Shown: positions 1 through 6,306 of the stretch, piece after piece
How the letters are laid out: every line of letters starts with the position of its first letter
Numbering within the stretch: the stretch's first letter is position 1
Source of the DNA: Gammaproteobacteria bacterium
GTDB lineage: Bacteria; Pseudomonadota; Gammaproteobacteria; Enterobacterales; Kangiellaceae
Direction of reading: 5' to 3'
DNA length: 8,676 nucleotides
Assembly: GCA_002401655.1 (NCBI GenBank)
Contig: NVTT01000009.1
Coordinates: 37,942-46,617 of the forward strand
Notes under the pieces: generated by a model
Database searches by the model: none
The model's input: the letters and a program-made list of their open reading frames with translations, nothing else
Told to the model about the DNA's origin: nothing
Program-made: the position numbers and the translations under genes

Positions 1-1
1 G

Positions 2-703
2 GAAGTCAAAGCTTCAAGTCGGGTTAGTCCTTTTATTCGATTCCCTCAAGAGAAAAAATTATTTAGATTAGCATTAGAACTTGAGAATATTTCTAACGGT
101 TATGATGAGTTACTTTTTAAAGATTTTAGCATGATGCTAGAAGTGGGAGAAAAGGTCGCCATCATTGGGCCGAATGGGATTGGAAAAACGACATTTCTTA
201 AGACGTTGATAGAAGAGCTAGCACTTAAATCGGGTGAAGTTAAATGGTCTGAGAATGTAAAAATTGGCTATTACGGCCAAGATCATAGTGAAGATTTTGC
301 AGAAGATATATCAGTTTATGAATGGATGAATCAATGGCGTCGGAAAGAGGATGACGAGCAGGCTATTCGTAGTGTTCTTGGAAGGATGTTATTTTCTCAA
401 GATGATATTAAAAAGTCTGTACATAAATTATCGGGCGGTGAAAAAGGGCGGATGATGTTTGGTAAGTTAATGCAACTTAAAGCTAATGTATTGGTGATGG
501 ATGAGCCGACGAATCACATGGATATGGAATCGATTGAATCACTCAACTTAGCGTTGGAACATTACGAAGGTACATTAATTTTTGTTTCCCATGACCGCGA
601 GTTTGTTTCATCTTTAGCGACGCATATTTTGGATATGCAACCAAGTGGCATTAATCATTATGTAGGTCGTTACGAAGAGTATTTACGTTCGCAAGGCTTG
701 TAA
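2..703 (+). CDS. ybiT: YbiT-type ABC-F ATPase, 5'-partial
   Basis: C-terminal 233 residues of an ABC-F protein, a soluble ATPase family with two ABC domains and no membrane part that acts on ribosomes. The frame is open from base 2, and its first residues ([14 protein letters not shown]) belong to the linker before the second ABC domain, so the ATG at 131 is internal and not the start. The second domain is complete: Walker [10 protein letters not shown] (about 167-193), ABC signature LSGGEKGR (from 428), Walker B with the ABC-F hallmark MDEPTNH (about 497-517) and switch histidine SHDREF (about 587-604). Linker and domain agree closely with E. coli YbiT as I remember it, including [16 protein letters not shown] and the terminal YLRSQGL. 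The first ABC domain lies outside the window. YbiT's cellular role is less defined than that of its relative EttA. The family call is firm; the YbiT subgroup call is strong. Confidence 0.93.
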   Translation, partial: EVKASSRVSPFIRFPQEKKLFRLALELENISNGYDELLFKDFSMMLEVGEKVAIIGPNGIGKTTFLKTLIEELALKSGEVKWSENVKIGYYGQDHSEDFAEDISVYEWMNQWRRKEDDEQAIRSVLGRMLFSQDDIKKSVHKLSGGEKGRMMFGKLMQLKANVLVMDEPTNHMDMESIESLNLALEHYEGTLIFVSHDREFVSSLATHILDMQPSGINHYVGRYEEYLRSQGL

Positions 704-729
704 ACTAGTGCTAGTACGCCAGAACAAAT

Positions 730-737
730 AGGAAAGG
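730..737 (+). promoter_or_regulatory. Ribosome binding site of the gene at 744
   Basis: AGGAAAGG lies 6 bases upstream of the ATG at 744 and supports that start. No clear terminator or promoter is visible in the 40-bp gap after ybiT, so the two genes may be cotranscribed. Confidence 0.7.
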
Positions 738-743
738 TAATAA

Positions 744-1346
744 ATGTCAGAACAAAGGTATGATATTGTTTATGCCGGTGCGATAAAAGAAGGGTTTTCG
801 CAGGCAGACGTAAAAGCACTCTTTGTTCAAAAATTTAAACTTTCCACTGAAAAGGTTGAGCGATATTTTTCTGGCAATCGAATGGTTCTAAAAAAGTCAC
901 TTTCCAAAATAAAGGCCGAAAATTTAAAAGAAAAATTGATGAATGTTGGCGCAGAGACATTGATTGTACCTTGCATCGGTGTAGCAGACACCAATAATGC
1001 CAAAGCTAAAAATAGAAGACATGAACAAATGTCTCAAGCTGGTAATCCATTAATTGATAAACGAATACAAAAATCAAATTTTTCTAGTTTGAACTCGAAA
1101 CAAACTAAAAGTAAATATGATAATGAAAAATCTGGTTTTGATTTTGATTCTGGCTTTGACTCTGAAGCAGATAAATCGCTTAATCAAAAAATAAAATTAG
1201 CTCAAAGTATGCTGATGGAACAACAATTAAAATCCCAGATCTCAGAATCTAACTCCTCGCCTAAATACACTAAATTAGTGCTATTTTTAATTGTCTTGGC
1301 TGGAGCGGTTTGGTTTTTATTGGATATTGGGAAAAATAGTCTGTAA
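744..1346 (+). CDS. Tail-anchored membrane protein of unknown function
   Basis: A 200-residue protein without a named function. Residues about 5-75 look like a small alpha/beta domain I have seen in other gammaproteobacterial hypothetical proteins (pattern YDIVYAG...GFSQADVK...FSGNRMVLKKSL...VGAE), where it usually precedes a linker and membrane segments; this resemblance is from memory. Residues about 80-172 are polar and low in complexity, with a repeated SGFD motif (SGFDFDSGFDSE, 130-141). A single hydrophobic segment (about 176-194, LVLFLIVLAGAVWFLL) ends six residues before the C-terminus. There is no signal peptide, so the likely topology is a cytoplasmic N-domain with a C-terminal inner-membrane anchor. 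It follows ybiT by 40 bp and converges with npr, with 31 bp between stop codons. The start is supported by a good ribosome binding site. Confidence 0.85.
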   Translation: MSEQRYDIVYAGAIKEGFSQADVKALFVQKFKLSTEKVERYFSGNRMVLKKSLSKIKAENLKEKLMNVGAETLIVPCIGVADTNNAKAKNRRHEQMSQAGNPLIDKRIQKSNFSSLNSKQTKSKYDNEKSGFDFDSGFDSEADKSLNQKIKLAQSMLMEQQLKSQISESNSSPKYTKLVLFLIVLAGAVWFLLDIGKNSL

Positions 1347-1377
1347 ATTTGAGATGTCGTTTATTAGTCAAAAACGT

Positions 1378-1701
1378 TTATTCATCAAAACCAGAAGTGA
1401 CTAAAATCTTTAACGCTTCAGATACCTGCATACAGTCATCGCCTTCACTATCAAATACAAGTACAGAACCTTTTGGCGCATTGAGTGTTAATAATTTAAT
1501 GAGACTGTTTGCTGGGGCGATATTTTCTTTATGGGTTACGGTAACGGTGGAATCAAACTGATTGGCGGTGGTAACGATTCTTGCTGCTGCTCGCGCATGT
1601 AAGCCTTTTATATTAACAACCTCACATGATACGCTTGTCTTTAAGAGAGGGGTCTTTAAGAGCGACGTATTTGAAAGGTTAGTTTTTAACTGGCTCGTCA
1701 T
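1378..1701 (-). CDS. ptsO: Phosphocarrier protein NPr (nitrogen PTS HPr)
   Basis: HPr-family protein (107 residues; also called npr) that passes phosphate from EI-Ntr (PtsP) to EIIA-Ntr (PtsN) in the cytoplasm. The active-site motif is GLHARAAAR with phospho-acceptor His35. ANSLIKLLTL (from residue 64) matches the ANSxIxLLxL segment of NPr rather than sugar-type HPr, and the C-terminal SGFDE matches the NPr ending. Position after rapZ is the standard NPr context. The HPr fold begins near residue 24, so there is an N-terminal extension of about 19 residues compared with E. coli NPr, containing a tandem LLKTP/LLKTS. The ATG at 1701 has a good ribosome binding site, and no ATG, GTG or TTG lies between it and the HPr domain, so the extension looks real. 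The gene overlaps the rapZ 3' end by 23 bp, suggesting translational coupling. It is the last gene of the cluster. Confidence 0.95.
   Translation of the reverse strand: MTSQLKTNLSNTSLLKTPLLKTSVSCEVVNIKGLHARAAARIVTTANQFDSTVTVTHKENIAPANSLIKLLTLNAPKGSVLVFDSEGDDCMQVSEALKILVTSGFDE
1637..1666. repeat. 15-bp tandem direct repeat, two copies, in npr
   Basis: The 11-mer GTCTTTAAGAG is repeated at 1637 and 1652, giving a 15-bp period. It lies in frame in the npr N-terminal extension and encodes LLKTP then LLKTS (residues 14-23). It looks like a slippage duplication upstream of the conserved domain. Confidence 0.85.
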
Positions 1702-2569
1702 CTACTTTATCCTTTCTACGATTAAGGTTTAATTCTCTGTGTCTTATTTGAGTATCGCTAAATAGCTTTTTAAAATGTTGAGCCAGTTTTTCAACCATAT
1801 AAACCGAACGATGTTGACCACCTGTACAACCTATAGCGATGGTTAAATAATTTCGGTTACCTTCTTCAAACCTTGGTATCCAAGTATGTAAAAACGTTTT
1901 TAATTGCCAAAAGTATTCTTGAACTTGAGGGTATTCTTCCAAAAATTGAACAATCTCGTTATCTCGGCCATTGAAGCCTCTCAATCTTTCTTCCCAGTAA
2001 GGATTAGGTAAACAACGCGCATCAAAGACAAAGTCTGCATCCGTTGGCGCGCCATTTTTAAAACCAAATGACTTAAATTGAATGCTTAATCGAGCTTCTT
2101 TTTCGCCAATCACGCGGTTGATAATGGTTTCACATAATTCGTGGGGCGTTTTATTAGTCGTGTCTATCACTAATTGAGCATATCTTGCGACGGGTTCTAA
2201 ACGTTTCTTTTCTTCGGCAATAGCTTCAGAAAGAGATAATCCTCCAGCAGTTAATGGGTGACGACGTCTTGTTTCACTAAATCGCTTGAGTAAAGTTTCT
2301 TCGCTGGCATCTATAAATATGACTTGAAACTCTTTTTCACGGCTTTGAAGAAGCTGCATAATTTCATCAAATTCTCCCACGGTTGCTGGAATATTCCTGG
2401 CGTCAATGCCAACAGCTAATTCAGGGTATTTATTTTCGGTTTGATTGAGTAGTTCAGGAATTAATTTAATCGGAATGTTATCAACACAGTAAAAACCTTG
2501 GTCTTCTAATGCGCGTAATGCGACTGTTTTACCTGATCCAGAGCGTCCACTTACAAATATCCTTTTCAT
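1679..2569 (-). CDS. rapZ: RNase adapter protein RapZ
   Basis: RapZ (formerly YhbJ), 296 residues. In E. coli it binds the small RNA GlmZ and presents it to RNase E, and it senses glucosamine-6-phosphate, so controlling GlmS synthesis. The N-terminal P-loop GRSGSGKT (residues 8-15) is followed by VALRALEDQGFYCVDNIP, which is almost invariant in the family, and by the arginine-rich SETRRRHPL (98-106). The C-terminal domain carries FGFKNGAPTDAD (168-179) and the signature IAIGCTGGQHRS (244-255). The terminal basic stretch (IRHRELNLNRRK, 275-286) corresponds to the RNA-binding tail in E. coli, but here it is followed by about 10 mostly acidic residues (DKVDDEPVKN) encoded across the npr overlap. 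The ATG gives the normal N-terminus. Its AGGA ribosome binding site (2580-2583) overlaps the ptsN stop, suggesting coupling. Whether this organism has a GlmZ-like RNA cannot be seen here. Confidence 0.96.
   Translation of the reverse strand: MKRIFVSGRSGSGKTVALRALEDQGFYCVDNIPIKLIPELLNQTENKYPELAVGIDARNIPATVGEFDEIMQLLQSREKEFQVIFIDASEETLLKRFSETRRRHPLTAGGLSLSEAIAEEKKRLEPVARYAQLVIDTTNKTPHELCETIINRVIGEKEARLSIQFKSFGFKNGAPTDADFVFDARCLPNPYWEERLRGFNGRDNEIVQFLEEYPQVQEYFWQLKTFLHTWIPRFEEGNRNYLTIAIGCTGGQHRSVYMVEKLAQHFKKLFSDTQIRHRELNLNRRKDKVDDEPVKN
1710..1715 (-). promoter_or_regulatory. Ribosome binding site that fixes the npr start
   Basis: AAAGGA on the minus strand lies 8 bases upstream of the ATG at 1701, inside the rapZ coding sequence. 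It supports the long form of NPr that overlaps rapZ by 23 bp. Confidence 0.7.
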
Positions 2570-2581
2570 ATGGTTGTTATC

Positions 2582-3046
2582 CTATGCTGCTAATCTATCA
2601 GCAGCTTTCTCTAAAATATCGTACAGAGCCTCATCGCAATGAGCATGTCGGATCTGCGAGATTATTTTACTATCAGAGAGTAGTTTTGCGATTTTTTGGA
2701 GATGCTCTAAATGACTGTTATTCGCATCCTCTGGCACTAAAATGGCAAATATTATATCAACGGGTTTGCCATCAGGAGCATCATAATCAATTGGTTTATC
2801 CAATAGTAAGAATACGGCTGTTGCACATTTGCAGTGATTGACTCGGGCATGGGGAATAGCCACTCCATCGCCTAACGCCGTTGTACCAAGTTTTTCTCGG
2901 TTAAGAAGGCTTTCAAATATTGATTGTGCTTTGCAATCAATCGAATTAGCCATCATTTCGCTAATTTTTTCGAGAACTTTTTTCTTGCTGTTAGTTTTAT
3001 CACAGCACTGTGTAGATTCTGGAGAAAGTAATTGACAGATATTCAT
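2582..3046 (-). CDS. ptsN: PTS EIIA-Ntr regulatory protein PtsN
   Basis: EIIA-Ntr, 154 residues (E. coli about 163), the phosphate end-point of the nitrogen PTS. Its phosphorylation state regulates partners such as potassium transporters and sensor kinases in other proteobacteria. The active-site histidine is His66 in GDGVAIPHARV. Other family landmarks are REKLGTTALGDG (51-61), DGKPVDIIFAILVPE (92-106) and HLEHLQKIAKLL (112-123). It is unusually rich in cysteine (C4, C14, C15, C38, C72, C74, C137), with HCKC at 71-74 close to the active site. The start is set by homology and by an in-frame TAA four codons upstream. No Shine-Dalgarno sequence is visible before it, where the bases read TTATCCCC. 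A 12-bp gap separates it from rapZ. Confidence 0.95.
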   Translation of the reverse strand: MNICQLLSPESTQCCDKTNSKKKVLEKISEMMANSIDCKAQSIFESLLNREKLGTTALGDGVAIPHARVNHCKCATAVFLLLDKPIDYDAPDGKPVDIIFAILVPEDANNSHLEHLQKIAKLLSDSKIISQIRHAHCDEALYDILEKAADRLAA

Positions 3047-3069
3047 GGGGATAACTTAGTGAATTGTAT

Positions 3070-3117
3070 AAGGTGCGCTTAACATAATTTTAGCATAGCC
3101 ATTACTAAACGCACCTT
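3070..3117. repeat. Inverted repeat in the ptsN leader
   Basis: AAGGTGCG (3070-3077) pairs with CGCACCTT (3110-3117). After one mismatch the stem continues for 3 bp (3079-3081 with 3106-3108), leaving a loop of about 24 bases. It starts 24 bp upstream of the ptsN ATG. In the mRNA sense it is followed by ATACAATTC, so it is not a classical intrinsic terminator for hpf. In the opposite direction it is followed by a T-rich tail (TATTTTATC) and could stop antisense transcription. Function unknown. Confidence 0.65.
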
Positions 3118-3157
3118 TATTTTATCAATTTAACCTGTTTTATGCTTTACATTGTGT

Positions 3158-3199
3158 TGTTGAATTTAGCTAGACTGATTATGCCTTTGAAATTCAACA
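3158..3199. repeat. Inverted repeat just downstream of hpf
   Basis: TGTTGAATTT (3158-3167) and AAATTCAACA (3190-3199) form a perfect 10-bp inverted repeat with a 22-base spacer, 7 bp after the hpf stop. The stem is AT-rich and no U-run follows in the hpf sense, so a terminator is doubtful. It could be a stabilising 3' hairpin or an operator-like site. Confidence 0.6.
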
Positions 3200-3205
3200 G
3201 ATTAA

Positions 3206-3493
3206 TTAATGCCGTATCAATTTTTCTTTGTGTTTAATGACTTGCCTGTCTAATTTATCGACTAAAGAATCGATTGCAGCGTACATGACTTCTTCTTCAC
3301 TGGTTGCAAAGAGTTCACCACCATTAACATTCATTTTGGCTTCGGCTTTTTGCCGTACTTTATCAACTTCTAAAACAACGTGTACATTATTGATGTGATC
3401 AAAGTGTCTTTCTAAGCGTTTAAATTTTTCATTGACATAATCTGTTAATGCATCGGTTAAATCTAAGTGACGACCTGTTACGCTAATTTGCAT
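3206..3493 (-). CDS. hpf: Ribosome hibernation promoting factor, short form
   Basis: Short HPF of 95 residues, the same length as E. coli HPF (YhbH). It binds the small subunit near the mRNA and tRNA channel and promotes formation of inactive 100S dimers in stationary phase. It begins MQISVTGRHLDLTDAL, the usual N-terminus, followed by YVNEKFKRLERHFDHI (19-34) and VLEVDKVRQKAEAKMNVNG (40-58), the basic beta strand typical of the family. There is no C-terminal dimerisation domain of the long form. The minus-strand AAGGAAG (3500-3506) lies 6 bases before the ATG and supports the start. The 77-bp gap to rpoN shows no terminator, so cotranscription with rpoN is likely, as in E. coli. Confidence 0.96.
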   Translation of the reverse strand: MQISVTGRHLDLTDALTDYVNEKFKRLERHFDHINNVHVVLEVDKVRQKAEAKMNVNGGELFATSEEEVMYAAIDSLVDKLDRQVIKHKEKLIRH

Positions 3494-3570
3494 AGTTATC
3501 TTCCTTCGTTAGTGGATGGAAAAGTAAACCCCTCGTAAAATAATACTCTAGGACAAGTTCCGTAGTAGAA

Positions 3571-5211
3571 TTAAAAAAGAGATTTGCGTTCATTTGATGG
3601 CGGTATTGCCATACTTTCACGGTATTTAGCTACCGTGCGTCTTGCTACCTTTATTCCTTGATCTTTAAGCAGTGTGGCGATCTTGCTATCGCTTAAGGGT
3701 TTCGCTTGATTCTCTGCGGCGATAAGCTTTTTAATAACCGCTCTAATCGCTGTAGATGAACATTCCCCGCCAGAATCCGTAGATACATGGCTAGAGAAAA
3801 AATATTTCAATTCAAAAATACCTTTAGGCGTATGCATATATTTTTGAGTGGTTACTCTGGAAATAGTTGATTCATGCATTTCTACTTCATCGGCTATATC
3901 ATGCAATACTAAAGGTTTCATTGCTTCTTCACCATATTCAAGAAAGCCTACTTGTTTTTCAATGATGGAGGAGGTCACTTTTAGTAATGTGTCATTTCTG
4001 CTTTGTAGACTTTTGATAAACCACTTAGCTTCTTGTAAATTATTTTTCAAAAATTGGTTATCTTTACTATTGTCGGCACGTTTAATTAAAGAAGCGTAGG
4101 TTTGATTGATATTGAGCTTTGGTGTTGCTTCGGGATTAAGCGTTGCATGCCATTGACCCTTTGAATTTTTACGTACATAGACGTCAGGTTTCACATATTG
4201 TGCATTATTTTGATTAATTTGATTTCCAGGTCTTGGATCTAAACTTTGGATCAATTGAAGCGCATTTTTTAACTGCGTTTCACTTAATTTTGACTCTTTT
4301 ATTAACTGTCGATAATTGCGATTAGCAAGGTATTGAAAATGGTACTGTAATACTTTTGTCGCTAAGTGCAAGTGTTCGGTATCTTCCGGTAATTTTCTTA
4401 ATTGAATAAGAAGGCATTCTTGTAAATCTCTGGCACCAATTCCAGCGGGTTCGAAACTTTGAATATGATGAAGTACAGCTTCCACTTCTTCAATTATGAC
4501 AGTTGGTTCTTGCAAAGGTTCTGGTTGTGAATCTTGTTGAGATTTGTGCTGTGATTCTTGATCTAGATTTTCGTTTTCATGGTCCGTTTTTATAGATATT
4601 GCAGTCTCAAGGTGAATAACTTTATTTTCTTGATTAAGCATATCGCAAACATCTTGTAAGTCAGCCTTCATAAAGCCAGATTCATCAATGGAGTCTATAA
4701 GAATCATCGCAATGGCTCTATCTAACTCAGTCATTGAGGTCATATTGATCTGCCAAAGTAGCTGATCTCTTAAGCTCTCAGAAGTCTCTCCTTGGTATTC
4801 AGTTTGATTACCATCATCCATTCTTTGCGAGCTAGTTTGACTTGAGCTAGTTTGATGGGAGCTTGTTTGATTAGTATAACCCCAGTCTTCCCACTCTGTA
4901 TCACCGATCATTTCATCATCAAGCGTTTCACTTTTAATGGCATCGCTTGAGTCTTTTTCGGTAATTTCTTGGCTTGGGCTTGTATCTGTGTCTGTTTGAA
5001 CCGACTCTTTGTCTGAATGTGAATTGCTTTCGTCTTTGGAGTTAGTAGAATCGTTATTTTCCAGCATCTCTAATAAGGGATTTGATTCAATTACATCAAG
5101 AATTTCAGCTTCTAGGTCTAACGAAGATAATTGCAACAGTTTGATTGCTTGTTGCAATTGAGGTGTCATGGTTAATGACTGCCCCATTCTTATTTGTAAA
5201 GATTGTTTCAA
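3571..5211 (-). CDS. rpoN: RNA polymerase sigma-54 factor RpoN, enlarged
   Basis: Sigma-54 directs RNA polymerase to -24/-12 promoters and needs an enhancer-binding ATPase. Region I (residues 1-48) is intact: MKQSLQIRMGQ, then SLTMTPQLQQAIKLLQLSSL and IESNPLLE. The core-binding region (about 145-330) includes LDRAIAMILIDSIDESGF, EEVEAVLHHIQSFEPAGIGARDLQECLL and LDPRPG. The DNA-binding helix-turn-helix is about 434-472 (IADEVEMHESTISRVTTQKY), and the RpoN box ARRTVAKYRE is at 523-532. At 546 residues it is about 70 longer than the E. coli protein. The excess lies in an acidic, serine-rich region II (about 50-148, with three QTSS pentapeptides) and a Q/E/S-rich insertion (about 197-238). The start codon is TTG; it yields the conserved MKQ N-terminus, and the nearest in-frame ATG would delete eight residues of region I. 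No good ribosome binding site is visible. Confidence 0.96.
   Translation of the reverse strand: MKQSLQIRMGQSLTMTPQLQQAIKLLQLSSLDLEAEILDVIESNPLLEMLENNDSTNSKDESNSHSDKESVQTDTDTSPSQEITEKDSSDAIKSETLDDEMIGDTEWEDWGYTNQTSSHQTSSSQTSSQRMDDGNQTEYQGETSESLRDQLLWQINMTSMTELDRAIAMILIDSIDESGFMKADLQDVCDMLNQENKVIHLETAISIKTDHENENLDQESQHKSQQDSQPEPLQEPTVIIEEVEAVLHHIQSFEPAGIGARDLQECLLIQLRKLPEDTEHLHLATKVLQYHFQYLANRNYRQLIKESKLSETQLKNALQLIQSLDPRPGNQINQNNAQYVKPDVYVRKNSKGQWHATLNPEATPKLNINQTYASLIKRADNSKDNQFLKNNLQEAKWFIKSLQSRNDTLLKVTSSIIEKQVGFLEYGEEAMKPLVLHDIADEVEMHESTISRVTTQKYMHTPKGIFELKYFFSSHVSTDSGGECSSTAIRAVIKKLIAAENQAKPLSDSKIATLLKDQGIKVARRTVAKYRESMAIPPSNERKSLF
4498..4623 (-). other. Low-complexity insertion in the sigma-54 core-binding domain
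   Basis: Encodes RpoN residues about 197-238, rich in Gln, Glu, Ser and Asn, with a four-residue periodic stretch ESQH-KSQQ-DSQP (219-230). In E. coli RpoN the corresponding place has only a short acidic linker before the EEVEAVL helix. Reading frame and flanking domains are intact, so this is a tolerated insertion, probably a disordered loop. Confidence 0.75.
4829..4873. repeat. 15-bp tandem repeat, three copies, in rpoN
   Basis: Three 15-bp units begin at 4829, 4844 and 4859 (GAGCTAGTTTGA, the same again, then GAGCTTGTTTGA, each with 3 variable bases). They encode QTSSH, QTSSS and QTSSQ at residues 115-129, inside region II. The period keeps the reading frame, so copy number could change without breaking sigma-54. 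Confidence 0.88.
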
Positions 5212-5310
5212 GTGATCTATAAGTCCATTAATCAGTCAATCGAGGGTTATTTAGTTGGGATATTAATTAGTAGTTTCCTTAGTGATTAGTATGGTCACAA
5301 AAGGCAGATT

Positions 5311-5339
5311 ATTCAAGTTTAATCAGAGTATTTTGTCAA
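5311..5339 (-). promoter_or_regulatory. Candidate sigma-70 promoter of rpoN
   Basis: On the minus strand a perfect -35 TTGACA (5334-5339) is followed after 17 bp by TTGAAT (5311-5316), which matches 4 of 6 bases of TATAAT. It would start transcription near 5304, giving a leader of about 90 bases for rpoN. The -35 is strong and the -10 weak. In an AT-rich spacer such matches also arise by chance, so this is a prediction only. Confidence 0.4.
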
Positions 5340-5377
5340 AATAAACATCAGTTTTTAAGAATTTTTATATTAAAATC

Positions 5378-5395
5378 AGTTAGATAAGTTAGATT
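5378..5395. repeat. 9-bp tandem repeat upstream of rpoN
   Basis: AGTTAGATA at 5378 and AGTTAGATT at 5387 form two adjacent near-identical units, about 40 bp upstream of the candidate promoter. They could be a small duplication or a pair of binding half-sites one helical turn apart; nothing further can be said. Confidence 0.5.
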
Positions 5396-5553
5396 TTTAG
5401 TTATTGAACAATTTGAATTTAACTTAAAAATATTTTGCATTGACATGTGACAAGTTGAGGCGCAATATTGAACGGATAGGCTGTGACATATAGTAATAAT
5501 CTGTTTTAGTATTTATGTTAATGTTTACAATTGTGACCTCTTGTTTTACCACT

Positions 5554-6279
5554 CTATATTTTGAAGTTTTCGCCCAGATAGACCTTTTTCACTTGTTCAT
5601 TATTGAGCACTTCAGCAGGTGTGCCTTGAGCAAGAATATTGCCTGACTCAACGATATAAGCTCGTTCACACACATCCAAAGTTTCTCTAACGTTATGATC
5701 GGTAATGAGAACACCTAATCCTCGTTTTTTTAAGTGGCGTATAACTTCTTTTATTTCACCAACTGATATTGGATCGACTCCTGCGAAGGGTTCATCTAAT
5801 AGAATAAATTTAGGCTCATTGGCTAAAGCTCTAGCTATTTCAACTCGTCTCCTTTCTCCGCCACTGAGACTCATACCTAAATTGCTTTGGATATGAGTGA
5901 TTTGAAACTCTTCGAGTAACTTTTGCATTTTTTCGATTCTTTGCTGTTTGCTGAGTGTTTTATTTAGCTCTAAAATAGCCAATAAATTATCTTCAACCGT
6001 CATTTTTCTAAATATGGATGCTTCCTGCGGTAGATAGCCCAAACCTAATTTAGCGCGTTCATGCATTGGGTAATGAGTGATATCCAAATCATCAATCTTT
6101 ACGCTTCCAGAGTTTGCCTTTACTAAACCAACTAACATATAAAATGAAGTCGTTTTACCCGCGCCGTTAGGACCTAGCAACCCGACTATTTCACCCGTAC
6201 CGACACTAAAAGAAACATCGTGAACAACGGTTTTTCCCGAGTAAATTTTAGCGAGATGTTCAGCTTTTAAAACTTGCAT
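5554..6279 (-). CDS. lptB: LPS export ABC transporter ATPase LptB
   Basis: Cytoplasmic ATPase of the LptB2FGC complex that extracts LPS from the inner membrane. At 241 residues it has exactly the E. coli length and numbering: Walker A GPNGAGKT (36-43), Q-loop Gln85 in [10 protein letters not shown], signature LSGGERRR (138-145), Walker [14 protein letters not shown] with catalytic Glu163, and switch His195 in [10 protein letters not shown]. Phe90, which couples LptB to LptF/G in E. coli, is also present. It follows lptA by 27 bp with only a weak purine-rich ribosome binding site (AAGAAAG). lptF and lptG are not in this window, as usual, since they lie elsewhere in most genomes. Confidence 0.97.
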   Translation of the reverse strand: MQVLKAEHLAKIYSGKTVVHDVSFSVGTGEIVGLLGPNGAGKTTSFYMLVGLVKANSGSVKIDDLDITHYPMHERAKLGLGYLPQEASIFRKMTVEDNLLAILELNKTLSKQQRIEKMQKLLEEFQITHIQSNLGMSLSGGERRRVEIARALANEPKFILLDEPFAGVDPISVGEIKEVIRHLKKRGLGVLITDHNVRETLDVCERAYIVESGNILAQGTPAEVLNNEQVKKVYLGENFKI

Positions 6280-6306
6280 ATTAAAATCTTTCTTGTAGGT
6301 GAATTA

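Larger units (their letters stand above)
5212..5553. other. 342-bp AT-rich spacer between lptB and rpoN
   Basis: No convincing gene is present on either strand. The spacer holds a candidate rpoN promoter (5311-5339), a 9-bp tandem repeat (AGTTAGATA/AGTTAGATT, 5378-5395), three copies of TGTGAC on the plus strand (5446, 5482, 5532) with a fourth inverted copy (GTCACA, 5294-5299), and an imperfect palindrome TTACAATTGTGA at about 5525-5536. There is no GC-rich hairpin with a U-run after lptB, so readthrough into rpoN remains possible. In E. coli the corresponding gap is much shorter. Confidence 0.6.

Noticed and set aside
131..703. A complete short ABC protein starting at the ATG at 131
   Set aside because: The frame is open from base 2 and the residues before 131 match the YbiT inter-domain linker, so this is the 3' part of a longer gene.
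704..715. ACTAGTGCTAGT as a terminator after ybiT
   Set aside because: The 5-bp arms are separated by only 2 bases, there is no U-run, and the next gene follows closely.
1358..1376. Bidirectional terminator between the convergent genes
   Set aside because: CGTTT/AAACG gives only a 5-bp weak stem with a 9-base loop and no proper U-run on either side.
1349..1561. Plus-strand open frame opposite npr
   Set aside because: It lies antisense to the conserved npr gene and its translation resembles no protein I know.
2509..3035. Two plus-strand open frames opposite rapZ and ptsN
   Set aside because: They are mirror frames of conserved genes with no ribosome binding site or family resemblance.
5185..5187. 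Internal ATG of rpoN (residue 9) as the true start
   Set aside because: It would remove MKQSLQIR, a conserved part of sigma-54 region I; the TTG gives the family N-terminus.
5440..5453. FNR-type site TTGACATGTGACAA
   Set aside because: The left half fits TTGAY but the right half reads GACAA instead of RTCAA, so the palindrome is broken.
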